A stretch of DNA of 64,000 nt. Source: Stieleria mannarensis (GTDB lineage: Bacteria; Planctomycetota; Planctomycetia; Pirellulales; Pirellulaceae). The stretch is taken from assembly GCF_014154935.1 (NCBI RefSeq), contig NZ_JACEHH010000034.1, positions 1 through 64,000 of the forward strand, written 5' to 3'. Of this stretch, positions 54,105-62,812 are shown one piece after another (within the stretch, counting starts at the first letter, position 1; each line of letters starts with the position of its first letter). The notes under the pieces were generated by a model. That model was not told the DNA's origin. It did no database searches and saw nothing but the letters and a program-made list of their open reading frames with translations. Position numbers and translations under genes: made by a program.

Positions 54105-54784
54105 CGTTGTTGGGAACCTCACGACGACGACTACACGAAGTGACCCTCCCCCCTTTCGATCGGCCGGCGGCACAACCGCCGGCAGATCGAAAGGGGGAGG
54201 AGGGCAGGTTTGGCTTTCTTTCCCTGGGGGGGCGGTCACTCCGCTGCGCTCGTTCCCTGACCCCAGGCTATGGTGTTGATGCCCTTTGGGCAAAAGCGAC
54301 GTAGCGGTTTCCGCCTCTTATTGCCCCTAGCCCCTGTGACGGAGCCACATGCTGTGTGGTCCAGGAGGCGGAGCCTCCAATGCCGTGTGTCCTCAGGCCG
54401 AGCCTGGGAACGAGTCTTGATCACGGTGTGACCTTGGAAAGGAGGGGCCTGTCCCCTCCGGAGCACTCGCGCACCGCCGATCGACCCTCCCCTCGCTTCG
54501 CTCGACCCTCCCAGCCTGGGAGGGTGAATCCCCGAAAACCGCACGCCTCCCAGCCTGGCAGGGTGAAGTCGCAACCTCGGCGGCAATCGGGCTTCAGCGG
54601 CTTGACGGCACCTGCACAAAACGTTGGCATGCCACTGCGCACATCCTGGGCAGCTCGCCCCGACCAGGCCACTTGAATCCGCCAGCGGACCGGGCGCGAT
54701 AAACCTTCGTTTTTTTTAAGTCGTTTGATGCATGCGACTTGCGAGCCCGCCGTGAACTCAGGACCAGGTTTTGGCCCAACAGCT
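54105..54784. other. Repeat-rich intergenic region
   Basis: No convincing gene. A long hairpin lies at 54146-54199: CTCCCCCCTTTCGATC against GATCGAAAGGGGGAG, with inner CCGGCGG/CCGCCGG. Short palindromic motifs typical of dispersed planctomycete repeats recur: GGAGGCGGAGCCTCC near 54363, and CCCTCCCAGCCTGGGAGGGT near 54507 with a close second copy (CCTCCCAGCCTGGCAGGGTG) at about 54545. A run of eight T residues occurs near 54710. Confidence 0.5.
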
Positions 54785-55039
54785 GCTAGGATCATGAATC
54801 GTCCTAGCCGGCGATCAACAAAACAAGTGGTTCTACCTACCGCTGCCCTGACGCCAGTCGAGACTTGTCTCGGCTGGTGGCAGGGCACCGAGAACAACTC
54901 TTCTGGCAACGCCACACGTTCAATCTGCCCTGGTGCTTTAAGCAATCCCAGGGTTCTGGAACTCTCGGTCCCGTCCCGGGCCGGAAGCTACCCCGCTCGG
55001 AGGAGTGTCCGCCTCGCTGCTCCGAGCCGGGGTTTTTTT
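54785..55039 (+). ncRNA. Candidate structured RNA upstream of glnB, with terminator
   Basis: Four hairpins follow in order: GCTAGGA/TCCTAGC (54785-54808); the long stem TGCCCTG...CCAG...CGAGAC with its complement (54844-54887); CCCTGG/CCAGGG (54928-54953); and the terminator stem CCCCGCTCGGAG with CTCCGAGCCGGGG and seven T residues (54991-55039). No plus-strand gene is seen within. glnB, 151 bp downstream, appears to have its own promoter, so this looks like a separate transcript rather than a leader. The 5' end is unknown, and it matched no RNA family I could recognise. Confidence 0.4.
54991..55039 (+). terminator. Intrinsic terminator of the candidate RNA
   Basis: CCCCGCTCGGAG (54991-55002) pairs with CTCCGAGCCGGGG (55020-55032) with one bulged C and a 17-base loop, and is followed by seven T residues (55033-55039). 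Confidence 0.82.
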
Positions 55040-55093
55040 AATAGCGGCCTTTGCAGCGACGGCCATTCCAACGGCGGCGATCTGACGGGGCGT

Positions 55094-55121
55094 TTGTCGC
55101 TCGCAGCCGGTCGGTTATAGT
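55094..55121 (+). promoter_or_regulatory. Putative sigma-70-type promoter for glnB
   Basis: TTGTCG (55094-55099), a 16-bp spacer and TATAGT (55116-55121) stand 70 bp before the glnB start. Both hexamers are near consensus (TTGACA, TATAAT). Confidence 0.5.
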
Positions 55122-55190
55122 CGCCACTGGAGAGACGCGATCACGATTGGATGATGCGTTCGGCGGAAACCATCAAAGGGCCCAGCGACT

Positions 55191-55538
55191 GTGAAACTGA
55201 TCATTGCCATCATTCAACCGACCAAACTTGAGGCGGTCAAAGAAGCGTTGACACAGGTCGATGTGCATCGCTTGACGGTGCTGGATTGCCAAGGATTCGG
55301 TCGCCAGAAGGGGCAAACAGGCAACTACCGCGGTACCGAATTCAGCGTCAATCTGCTCCGCAAGGTCCAGTTGCAGATCGCCGTTAACGAAGAGTTCGTC
55401 AATCCGACGATCGAGGCGATCCTGTCGGGCGGCCGGTCCGGGGATGCCGGTGAAATCGGCGACGGCAAGATCTTTGTCCTGCCGATGGACGACTGTATCC
55501 GTATCCGCACCGGAGAAACCGGCAGCGAAGCGATCTGA
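55191..55538 (+). CDS. glnB: Nitrogen regulatory protein PII with Phe51
   Basis: A 115-residue PII signal protein that senses 2-oxoglutarate and ATP/ADP and controls nitrogen metabolism partners. The family blocks are present: MKLIIAIIQPTKLEAVKEAL, GFGRQKGQTGNYRGTEF (T-loop, about residues 35-51), IGDGKIFVLP (about 91-100) and RIRTGE at the end. Aligned with E. coli GlnB, Tyr46 is kept but position 51, the Tyr that is uridylylated by GlnD in proteobacteria, is Phe. The stretch before IGDGK is about three residues longer than in E. coli and has Glu in place of the Lys of T-G-K-I-G. The start follows the visible promoter; the ATG/GTG context is GTG 55191. No amt or glnA gene is nearby. Confidence 0.93.
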   Translation: MKLIIAIIQPTKLEAVKEALTQVDVHRLTVLDCQGFGRQKGQTGNYRGTEFSVNLLRKVQLQIAVNEEFVNPTIEAILSGGRSGDAGEIGDGKIFVLPMDDCIRIRTGETGSEAI

Positions 55539-55539
55539 C

Positions 55540-55598
55540 GTGGGATTGGCATCTTGCCTGCCATCTCAACGTCTCGACAGGCTGGAAGCCTATCCCAC
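55540..55598. repeat. Paired inverted copies of the GTGGGAT/CAGCCTG repeat
   Basis: GTGGGATTGGCATCTTGCCT (from 55540) and GACAGGCTGGAAGCCTATCC (from 55576) are imperfect inverted copies and form a hairpin between glnB and the convergent DUF3127 gene, where they may serve as a terminator. Confidence 0.75.
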
Positions 55599-55979
55599 TT
55601 AAAAGGGCGCGTCTTCTTCGCTGGCTTCGTTGAACGCCGCGTTGGGGTCGCTGACCCGCTCGCTCATCGCGTCGGCCGGGTTCGCATTGCCGGTGATCTT
55701 GAATGAAGTCGCTTCCACATTGACGAAGAACTTGACTTCGCTGTTGGCGTCCTTTTGCCAACGTCGACCGTTCAGCCGGTACGTGATCTCGACCTCATCG
55801 CCCTCGTTCATTTCGTCGACCGAGTCGCAGGAATCGCGGGTGAATTCGACCGGCACGAAGTTGGTGAAGCTGCCCTTGTCTTGTTCCAGAACCACCAGAC
55901 GTTTGCGGAACCCTTTGCTGCCATAGGTCTTGGTCTCTTCGATCAAGTGGACAACGCCGGTGACGGATGGATCGCTCAT
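55599..55979 (-). CDS. DUF3127 OB-fold-like protein
   Basis: A 126-residue protein of the DUF3127 family, predicted to have an OB-fold like single-stranded-DNA-binding proteins. The pattern VTGVVHLIEETKTYGSKGFR, KRLVVLEQD, FVPVEFTRDSCDSVDEMNEG and VEITYRLNGRRWQ is typical. An acidic C-terminal tail (NEASEEDAPF) resembles that of SSB, which binds partner proteins. ATG 55979 (MSDPSVTGV) is chosen; upstream codons are not coding-like. Biological role unknown. Confidence 0.82.
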   Translation of the reverse strand: MSDPSVTGVVHLIEETKTYGSKGFRKRLVVLEQDKGSFTNFVPVEFTRDSCDSVDEMNEGDEVEITYRLNGRRWQKDANSEVKFFVNVEATSFKITGNANPADAMSERVSDPNAAFNEASEEDAPF

Positions 55980-56121
55980 CGCTTCTCTCAAAATCGCTCG
56001 GAATTTAGTGTTTTGCAGGGTCGCGAATTGTAGCCTTTCGCGGGCCAAAGCGAGAGGGGGAGCAGGGGCGGGGCGGAGAGATGGCAGAAAAATCGCCCCC
56101 CAAGAACCATGAACCAAGAAC

Positions 56122-57765
56122 CTAAAACGCCTCTCGCCGCCGCTTGCGTTGCCAGAATTGATAACCGGGGATGAAAAAGCAGAGTGCGGCGACGACACCG
56201 AAGATCAGGTGCCCCCAGCGTGGTGCGACGGCCATCAGCAGCGCGGTGGCCAGCAGTGCGATCGCCTGAAAATAAAACGCACCCGAGAGCATGCCCGCTT
56301 TGACGACGAACACCGTTGCACTGATCACGCCCAACAGGGGAGAGAGCACCAGGGCATCCAGACCGAGCAGTCGCTCGATCGGAAACAACATGCCGATGGC
56401 GATCATGCTGCCGCCCCAGACATGAGCGATTTGGCGTTCGATGAAGGTCACCGGTCCCATCCGCTGGCGAAGTTTCCAAAACACCGCGGCCCACGCGCCC
56501 AGTCCGATTGTCCAAACACCCATGTAGATGTAGCGGTTTTCGCAACCGAGAAACTCCAGTTGCCACGTCAGGTAGCCGGCGACCAACAGCACCAGGGAGT
56601 GCCACATCCAAAGCGTGCCCCAATTTTCCAGCACGGCCGCATGGTGGGTTTCGCGAAAGATTCGGGCGATCACCTGGGCAAACCGTCCGCTTCGCGCCGC
56701 GACGACTTCGTCGGCCAGGAACGCGTCCAGGTCGTCGGCCAGATCCCCGGCCGATGCGTAGCGCAAGTCGATCGGTTTTTGCAGACAGCGGATCACGATC
56801 ATTTCCAGATCGCGGTCCAGACCCGGGCGAATCGCCCGCGGCGGGCTGGGGTCTTGTTCGATCACCAGCATCACCATCTCGACGGCAGTCTCCGCGACCA
56901 GCGGCGGTCGACCGGTCAGCGAAAAGTACAGCATCGCGCCGAGGGAATAGATGTCGGTCGGCGGTCCCAGCAATTCACGTCGTCCGCCGGCTTGTTCGGG
57001 CGACATGTAGGCCGGCGTACCGACCAACATTCCGCTGCGGGTCAGATCGGCGCTGCCGCCCGATTCCTTGGCCAGTCCGAAGTCGGTGATCAGTGTTTGG
57101 CCGTCCTTGGTCAGCAGCACGTTGCTGGGTTTCAGGTCGCGATGCACGAACCCCTGGTCATGGGCGAATTGCACGGCGCGGGCGACGTCGGCGATGATCC
57201 TGGCCGCCCGGCGTTGCGGCAGCGGTCCCCGGGCGGCCCGATCGGCGAGCGTTTCACCCTCGATGTATTGCATGCTGAAAAAGGGCCGCCCGTCGAAGTC
57301 GCCGACTTCATAAACGGGCACGATCCCCGGGTGCACCAGTCGCGCCGTCGCGGCCGCCTCGGCCAGGAAACGCTGCAGGTCGGTGTCGCTGGCCAAGCGT
57401 CCGCGCAAAATCATCTTGACGGCGACTTCACGATCCAAGCTGATTTGGCGGCCGCGAAAGACGACGCCCATCCCTCCCCGCCCGACCTCTTCGATCAGCT
57501 CGTAATCGCCGATCGTGGTCGGCAGTTTCAACCTCCGCCAGCGGCCATCATCGCCCGAGGGTGCCGCAGGGCGTTGGTCCGACGCGTTGCCGGCGGTGTC
57601 GGTCACCAGCACGGCGGCCCACAACTGTCGCAGTTCGTCTGCCAGATCCGGGTTTTCGCGACAGACTCGGTCGAAATCGATCGGTTGGTCGCGGCAGATC
57701 GCATCGGTCATGTCAGCCAACAGGTCCGCCAGCCGCTGTTCCGCGTCCGCCGACAGGCCGCTCAC
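56122..57765 (-). CDS. Membrane Ser/Thr kinase coupled to an ECF sigma factor
   Basis: A 547-residue kinase. An N-terminal helical part (residues 1-85) precedes the Hanks domain (about 88-350): G-R-G-G-M-G-V-V-F, AVKMIL, HRDLKPSN, DFGLAK and GTPAYMSPEQA. About six transmembrane helices follow (about 385-535), with no obvious external domain, so sensing may occur within the membrane. The GTG start overlaps the stop of the upstream ECF sigma gene by four bases (GTGA). Gene order is sigma first, kinase second, opposite to the pair at 26126-32037. DUF3127 follows downstream in the same direction. Confidence 0.9.
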   Translation of the reverse strand: MSGLSADAEQRLADLLADMTDAICRDQPIDFDRVCRENPDLADELRQLWAAVLVTDTAGNASDQRPAAPSGDDGRWRRLKLPTTIGDYELIEEVGRGGMGVVFRGRQISLDREVAVKMILRGRLASDTDLQRFLAEAAATARLVHPGIVPVYEVGDFDGRPFFSMQYIEGETLADRAARGPLPQRRAARIIADVARAVQFAHDQGFVHRDLKPSNVLLTKDGQTLITDFGLAKESGGSADLTRSGMLVGTPAYMSPEQAGGRRELLGPPTDIYSLGAMLYFSLTGRPPLVAETAVEMVMLVIEQDPSPPRAIRPGLDRDLEMIVIRCLQKPIDLRYASAGDLADDLDAFLADEVVAARSGRFAQVIARIFRETHHAAVLENWGTLWMWHSLVLLVAGYLTWQLEFLGCENRYIYMGVWTIGLGAWAAVFWKLRQRMGPVTFIERQIAHVWGGSMIAIGMLFPIERLLGLDALVLSPLLGVISATVFVVKAGMLSGAFYFQAIALLATALLMAVAPRWGHLIFGVVAALCFFIPGYQFWQRKRRREAF

Positions 57766-58472
57766 CGCGGCAGCTCCTGGCTGTTAGCTGACTGGCTGTT
57801 AGCTGACTGGCTGTTAGCTGACTGGCCGGCCGGTGATGCTTCGTCTTCCTCTTGAAGCATCTCGCGAAGCCGGCGGACGGCGCGCAAATAACGCATGCTG
57901 GCCGCGGGCGGATTCACCCCCAACACCTCGGCGACTTCCAGATTGGACAGGTGTTCGTAGTGACGCATCAGAATGATTTCGCGATCCTGATCATTCATCC
58001 GCTCGATCGCCTGCTCGACCTTGGCGGCAATCTCGCGTTGCGTCGCGGCCGTCGCGGGTGTCAGCCCGGGGTCGCGCAGTTGGACCGCCAACTCCATCGT
58101 CGACTGATCCGGGCCGGCCGGAGACGTCATCGGCTGCTCGCGGTCCATGTTCCGTTTTGCACTGACACGATGCCGACGGTAGGTGTCGATGATCCGGTCC
58201 CAAGCGATCTGGCGCAACCAGAGATGGAACGCCATGGCGGGGTCGGACAGGTATTTGTCCAGCCGACCGCTGGCTTCGATCATGACGTCTTGAACCACAT
58301 CGCTGACGTCGACACGGCGCTGGACCTTGCGATCCAGCCGCAGTTCGACCAGTCGGCGGATCGGTGCCCGGTGCTTTTCCAGCAACCGATTGACGGCCTC
58401 ACTATCGCCCGACCGCGCAGCGACGAGCAGCGTTTCGGTTTGATCGTCACTGGCCCAGATCGACTTGCTCAT
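57762..58472 (-). CDS. ECF sigma factor with slippage-prone C-terminal repeat
   Basis: A 236-residue ECF sigma factor. Region 2 is RRVDVSDVVQDVMIEASGRL with HLWLRQIAWDRIIDTYRRHR, and region 4 is MNDQDREIILMRHYEHLSNL with the recognition part GVNPPAASMRYLRAVRRLRE. The last 20 residues consist of S-A-N-S-Q units coded by a 15-bp tandem repeat (57781-57825), so the tail length may vary. The stop overlaps the start of the kinase gene downstream. No anti-sigma factor is present, as in other planctomycete kinase-linked ECF groups. Confidence 0.9.
   Translation of the reverse strand: MSKSIWASDDQTETLLVAARSGDSEAVNRLLEKHRAPIRRLVELRLDRKVQRRVDVSDVVQDVMIEASGRLDKYLSDPAMAFHLWLRQIAWDRIIDTYRRHRVSAKRNMDREQPMTSPAGPDQSTMELAVQLRDPGLTPATAATQREIAAKVEQAIERMNDQDREIILMRHYEHLSNLEVAEVLGVNPPAASMRYLRAVRRLREMLQEEDEASPAGQSANSQSANSQSANSQELPR
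57781..57825. repeat. 15-bp in-frame tandem repeat in the sigma gene
   Basis: CTGTTAGCTGACTGG repeats exactly three times. On the minus strand each unit encodes five residues of the S-A-N-S-Q series, so changes in copy number keep the frame. Confidence 0.95.
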
Positions 58473-58571
58473 TGGATTCTCCTCAGCGAATCATAGTCGA
58501 TCGGAAAGCGGGGCGGGCGGAGGTCGCCGCTGCGCGTCGCCAAGGCGTGGTCGCGGCAGAAGCGGTGTGTT

Positions 58572-58594
58572 GACAGGCTGGAAGCCTATCCCAC
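58572..58594 (-). repeat. Short dispersed repeat copy
   Basis: GACAGGCTGGAAGCCTATCC plus CAC, identical to the copy at 55576, lies in the space between the DUF1080 stop (58608) and the sigma-factor start (58472). Confidence 0.75.
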
Positions 58595-58607
58595 GCCGCG
58601 ACGTGAT

Positions 58608-59315
58608 TTACTTGGCCGGGTGCAGCACGATGTTTTTGAATCGCACCACCATCGGGTCGCCGCGGTGCAATTGAAACGCGATCACGCCCGACGACGAGGA
58701 TTTTTCGCCCTGGTTGTCAATCACCTCGGCGGTCATCGTTTCGTTGATGAAGTGTTGCAGGTGGTTGCCCTTGGCGACGATGCGATACTCATTCCACTGG
58801 CCCGGGTGAATGCCGTTGCCCAGCTTGGCACCGTCGGCAAACGTCTCGCGGGTCTTCTTGCCTTTCTCGTCGATCGTGACCGACTGACCGCGTTCGGCCA
58901 GGATGCCACGGCCTTTTTCTTCATACAGGATCCCGGCATAGCGATTGGAAAAATCGATGTCGGCCTGGTAGCCCCCGACGACGAACTTTTCTTTGTCCAA
59001 GATCTTGCTGCGGTACTGCACGCCCGAATTCGTGTTTTCGATTTTGAACTGGAACGTCAGCTCGAAATCACTCGGCTCGCTGCCGGTGTAGATCAAAAAC
59101 GTGTTTTGTTGCAGGGGCTTTTCGGCCACGGTCCGGCCGACGATCTGGCCGTCTTCGACCGACCACAAATCGGCGCGGCCGATCCAACCGGTCAGGTCTT
59201 TGCCGTTAAACAAGGAGACGGATTCTGTGGGACTGGCCGAATCGTCCTGGCAGAAACCGGCGGAGGCGAGGAGGGCGAGGGCGAGGGCGGCAAACGCGGT
59301 GGCGATGCGGGGCAT
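58608..59315 (-). CDS. DUF1080 secreted protein (3-keto-disaccharide hydrolase-like)
   Basis: A 235-residue exported protein of the DUF1080 family, a concanavalin-like beta-sandwich; some members hydrolyse 3-keto-glycosides. The signal peptide is MPRIATAFAALALALLASAG, cleaved near FCQ. The mature domain begins with SLFNGKDLTGWIG, and continues with WSVEDGQIVG, NSGVQYRSKI (conserved Asn-Ser-Gly-Val), GYQADIDFSNRYAGILYEE, WNEYRIVAKG and IAFQLHRGDPMVVRFKNIVL, all typical. ATG 59315 starts at the signal peptide. Length is normal. The substrate is unknown; the family is highly expanded in planctomycetes. Confidence 0.92.
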   Translation of the reverse strand: MPRIATAFAALALALLASAGFCQDDSASPTESVSLFNGKDLTGWIGRADLWSVEDGQIVGRTVAEKPLQQNTFLIYTGSEPSDFELTFQFKIENTNSGVQYRSKILDKEKFVVGGYQADIDFSNRYAGILYEEKGRGILAERGQSVTIDEKGKKTRETFADGAKLGNGIHPGQWNEYRIVAKGNHLQHFINETMTAEVIDNQGEKSSSSGVIAFQLHRGDPMVVRFKNIVLHPAK

Positions 59316-59487
59316 GTCAGCTCTGGTATCGATTGGGGGGGGGTGGGGCAGCATGCCGACCACCTGCAATCATCCAGTGCCGGCGGCGGCGAACGGAAAT
59401 TGTAATCAATCTCCACGCCGGTCGAGACGGGATCGTGGATCCCACCGGGCCGCTGCGTTCCGGCAAAGCTCGCCGTGTCGGCGGGGC

Positions 59488-59925
59488 CTACTTGCGGCGT
59501 TGGTGGATGTGCAGGAATTGCACGTTCGTCAGCCAGACTTCTTCCTTGCCCAAACGGTGCACCAGCGACGTGTTGCAGATCCGGCAGACGATGCCCGGCG
59601 CGATGCCGTCGTTCAAGGACACGACGGCCTTTTCAAAATCCGCCTTTTGAGAACTCAGGTAGGCCAGCCCCCCCTGGCTGACGTCCCGCGTGATCGCGAA
59701 AAACGGACTCGCCCACTCGTTCAACTGGACGTCCAGCGGTTGTACCGTGATCTCAAGTGTGCGGGGGATCCGGCGGCTGGCACGCCGCTCCGGGCCTCGG
59801 TATCCCCCGGCCGATTGAATCAGCGACGCAACATCGTCACCGAGCGTGGTCCCGACGAAACCTCCATGCTCGGCGATCGTTTCCGTGCTGAGGGGGGCTT
59901 CCGCGGTGGTGGGGGATGAATTCAT
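59488..59925 (-). CDS. PilZ-domain protein
   Basis: A 145-residue protein with a PilZ domain, the usual cyclic-di-GMP receptor. The binding motif R-x-x-x-R appears as RRASRRIPRTLEI (about residues 47-59) and the second motif D/N-x-S-x-x-G as DVSQGGLAYLS (about 82-92). Both motifs needed for ligand binding are kept. The N-terminal 45 residues are Thr/Ala/Gly-rich and probably flexible. ATG 59925 (MNSSPTTAEA) is preferred. The gene has no clear operon partner; regulation of motility or surface polysaccharide is possible. Confidence 0.85.
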   Translation of the reverse strand: MNSSPTTAEAPLSTETIAEHGGFVGTTLGDDVASLIQSAGGYRGPERRASRRIPRTLEITVQPLDVQLNEWASPFFAITRDVSQGGLAYLSSQKADFEKAVVSLNDGIAPGIVCRICNTSLVHRLGKEEVWLTNVQFLHIHQRRK

Positions 59926-60072
59926 GATTGCCACGGGCGTCTCGTAATCGAACAACCGGCGACCCTCGCCGGCTTCGGGCGGCCACTGCCGAAAAAAGCA
60001 TGACGGGCCAAAGGAACCTTATGTCGAAAAAGGACGTTCGCGCGACGCTGTCTCGTGATTGTCCGATTGCCC

Positions 60073-61122
60073 TCACCGTGCCTTGGCTTCGGCCGCGTCG
60101 ATCATTTGCGTGATGATCTCTCGCAGCGAAACGCGGATCTTCCAATCGGGGTAATCACGACACAGCTTGCCGAGATCGCTGATGTAGCAAATGTGGTCGC
60201 CCTTTCGGTTCTCATCGCCCAGCGTGTACTCGATCCGATGCCCGCTGATCTCTTCGATCAACGCGATGCACTCCAGCACGCTGGCCGCGTTTTCACGCCC
60301 GCCGCCGATGTTGTAGACCTCGCCGGGGCGGGGGTTCCTGGCGAACGCTTCGAACGCCCGGACGACATCGCTGCACTCGATTTGGTCGCGAACCTGTTTG
60401 CCCTTGTAACCGAAGATCGTGTACGGTTTTCCGGTCACCGCGACATGCACCAAGTAACTCAGAAACCCGTGCAATTCCACGCCACTGTGACTCGCGCCGG
60501 TCAAACAACCGCCACGGAAGACGCCCGTCTTTAACCCGAAGTACTTTCCATATTCCTGGGCCAGCACATCCGCCGCGGTCTTGCTGGCCCCGAATAACGA
60601 ATGCATGGTCTGGTCGATGCGACAGGTTTCATCGATCCCGTCGTAATCCTCGTCTCGTGCGTAGTCCCAACGCGTCGGCAATTCCGTCAACGGCAGCTCG
60701 TTGGGCGCATCGCCGTACACCTTGTTCGTGCTCATGTGACAGAATACGGCATCGGGCGCATGCCGACGCGTCGCTTCCAGCAGGTTCAGTGTTCCGTTCG
60801 CGTTGACTTCGAAATCCAAAAAGGGGATTGCCGCCGCCTTATCATGAGACGGCTGCGCCGCGCAGTGGATGACCAGATCGGGAGGTTCGTTCTGGAACAA
60901 ATCCAGGATCGCGTCTCGGTCGCGGATGTCGATGGTTTCGGTGCGAAAATTTCGGGTTTCCGATTCCAGTTGCGACTGATTCCACTTGGTGCTGCCGTCG
61001 GGGCCGAAAAAGGTCGAACGCATGTCGTTGTCGATGCCGATGACTTGGTCACCCGCAGCGTCCCAATGACGCACGGCTGCTGATCCGATCAATCCGCTGG
61101 ACCCGGTGACGATGACACGCAT
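60073..61122 (-). CDS. NAD-dependent sugar-nucleotide epimerase, CDP-paratose/tyvelose type
   Basis: A 349-residue extended short-chain dehydrogenase/reductase. The NAD-binding motif is [16 protein letters not shown] (residues 5-20). The substrate side carries [16 protein letters not shown], the signature [40 protein letters not shown] and [15 protein letters not shown], which place it near CDP-paratose 2-epimerase (tyvelose epimerase)-like proteins. The usual Y-x-x-x-K catalytic pair reads F-G-A-S-K here; I recall Phe at this place in related proteins, but cannot check. It is expected to act in surface polysaccharide precursor synthesis. No glycosyltransferase genes are adjacent. Confidence 0.85.
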   Translation of the reverse strand: MRVIVTGSSGLIGSAAVRHWDAAGDQVIGIDNDMRSTFFGPDGSTKWNQSQLESETRNFRTETIDIRDRDAILDLFQNEPPDLVIHCAAQPSHDKAAAIPFLDFEVNANGTLNLLEATRRHAPDAVFCHMSTNKVYGDAPNELPLTELPTRWDYARDEDYDGIDETCRIDQTMHSLFGASKTAADVLAQEYGKYFGLKTGVFRGGCLTGASHSGVELHGFLSYLVHVAVTGKPYTIFGYKGKQVRDQIECSDVVRAFEAFARNPRPGEVYNIGGGRENAASVLECIALIEEISGHRIEYTLGDENRKGDHICYISDLGKLCRDYPDWKIRVSLREIITQMIDAAEAKAR

Positions 61123-61468
61123 GAATCGATGGCCAATGAAAAAGGGGACTCAAATAGCCGGAGTAACGAAGGTTCCGGTGGGCCGCATAGTTTAATCAGT
61201 GCACTGCAAACGAAGAATTCCCCGCGCTGCATTGCCTCGGCATTACCGCACCGGCTGGTTGGGATGTACCAATCACGCGACAATCACCGGCATTCGATTC
61301 TCTTTCTCTGGACGCCGTTTGTGTGACTGAGCGATTTGGCCGCCAACTCAGATTCTCTCCCTCCGGGAGAGCCGGCGTTTGCGCAGCAAGCAAACGCTCA
61401 CATCGAATTGACACGGTCCAGCAACGCCGTCCGGCGATCACCCCTGCTTTCAAACCGTCAAAAGAACC

Positions 61469-62812
61469 GTGAACACACCCCCATCCGACAGTGGTACGAC
61501 TCCGAATCCCAATGGTTCGCCCGCAGGCTTGGTGAACGCCGGCACGGTGATTGTCGGCGGGGGGCTCGCCGGACTCGCGTGCGCGAAACGGTTGACCCAG
61601 CACGGCCGTGACGTCACCTTGCTGGAAGCCAGCGATCGCGTCGGGGGACGCGTCCGGACCGACATCGTCGACGGGTTGAAATTGGACCACGGGTTCCAGG
61701 TCCTGTTGACGGCCTATCCGGCGTGTCGCGAGTTGTTGGATTATGAAGGATTGCGGTTGCGGGCGTTCGAGCCGGGGGCTTTGATTCGAAAGAACGGCGG
61801 TTTCACGCGACTGGGAGATCCCTGGCGTCGCCCAGGCCAGATTCTGTCCACGGCGACCAGTTCCGTCGGATCCTTGATGGACAAACTGCGGATCGCCAAG
61901 GCGCGGCTTCAATCTCGGCGGGGGACGTTGCAGGATCTGTATCACCGCGATGGCGAATCCACCGACCAGCGACTTCGTCATTTGGGCTTCTCCGACGCGA
62001 TGATCGGAGCCTTCTTTCGACCGTTTCTCGGCGGCGTCTTTCTGGATGAATCCTTGTCGACTTCCAGCCGGATGTTTGAATTCGTGTTTCGAATGTTTGC
62101 CGCCGGCGACATCGCGATCCCCGCCGACGGCATGGCCGCCATCCCGCGACAGTTGGCCGAGGGGCTGCCACGCGGGACGCTGCGGCTGAACACGACCGTG
62201 ACGTCGATCGAACACATCGACCGTCGGCATCGAGTTCACCTGAGTGATGGCGCAAGCATCAATGCCGAAACCGTCGTCGTCGCGACCGAAAGCAACGCCG
62301 CGGCGCGATTGATCGACGCCCCCGAGTTGGTCACCCAGTGGAATCACGCCACGACGTTGTACTTCGTCGCCGAGCGGTCGCCCGAGTCGAGCAGAATGCT
62401 GATGCTGCGTGGCGACGAAGAAGGCCCGATCCGTACGGCCGTCGTGCTCAGCGACATCGCGCCCGAGTACGCGTCCGGTGGCCGCGCATTGATTTCCATC
62501 AGCATCGCGGATTCGATGGCCGACCGGCCTGCCGAGGATTTGGCCGATGCGGTCCGCGACCAGGCGCGGCGCTGGTTCGGTGAGGGAGCCAGTCGATGGG
62601 AACTGGTTCAAACCATCCGCGTGCCCTACGGACTGCCGCAGATAGATCTGGACCCCGTGGTGCAGCCCGTGCGAGCCGATCAGATTTCTGGGGTCAAAGC
62701 CCCGGCGAGCCTGTATGTTTGCGGCGACCACCGCGAAACACCCAGCATCCAGGGCGCGATGAACAGCGGACTGCGCGCGGCCGCGGAGATCCTCGACGCG
62801 AAGTCGAAGTGA
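61469..62812 (+). CDS. FAD-dependent amine oxidase/desaturase-like oxidoreductase
   Basis: A 447-residue flavoprotein of the amine-oxidase/protoporphyrinogen-oxidase/phytoene-desaturase-like superfamily. The FAD-binding Rossmann motif is TVIVGGGLAGLACAKRL (about residues 26-42), followed by LLEASDRVGGRVRTD (about 51-65) and the dinucleotide-binding DHGFQVLL. The C-terminal FAD box is SLYVCGDHRETPSIQGAMNS (about 414-433). Catalytic residues cannot be assigned, so the substrate is open. It is probably cytoplasmic or membrane-associated. The start is GTG 61469 (MNTPPSDSG). Length is typical. It ends before a hairpin-rich spacer. Confidence 0.85.
   Translation: MNTPPSDSGTTPNPNGSPAGLVNAGTVIVGGGLAGLACAKRLTQHGRDVTLLEASDRVGGRVRTDIVDGLKLDHGFQVLLTAYPACRELLDYEGLRLRAFEPGALIRKNGGFTRLGDPWRRPGQILSTATSSVGSLMDKLRIAKARLQSRRGTLQDLYHRDGESTDQRLRHLGFSDAMIGAFFRPFLGGVFLDESLSTSSRMFEFVFRMFAAGDIAIPADGMAAIPRQLAEGLPRGTLRLNTTVTSIEHIDRRHRVHLSDGASINAETVVVATESNAAARLIDAPELVTQWNHATTLYFVAERSPESSRMLMLRGDEEGPIRTAVVLSDIAPEYASGGRALISISIADSMADRPAEDLADAVRDQARRWFGEGASRWELVQTIRVPYGLPQIDLDPVVQPVRADQISGVKAPASLYVCGDHRETPSIQGAMNSGLRAAAEILDAKSK

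Noticed and set aside
54421-54945. Minus-strand 174-residue frame in the region before glnB
   Set aside because: Composition is irregular, the frame runs through palindromic repeats and the candidate RNA, and no domain or start signal is visible.
54785-55039. SRP RNA, 6S RNA or tmRNA identity for the candidate RNA
   Set aside because: The GGAA-type SRP tip, a single long 6S hairpin and tmRNA tag or T-arm sequences were looked for and not found.
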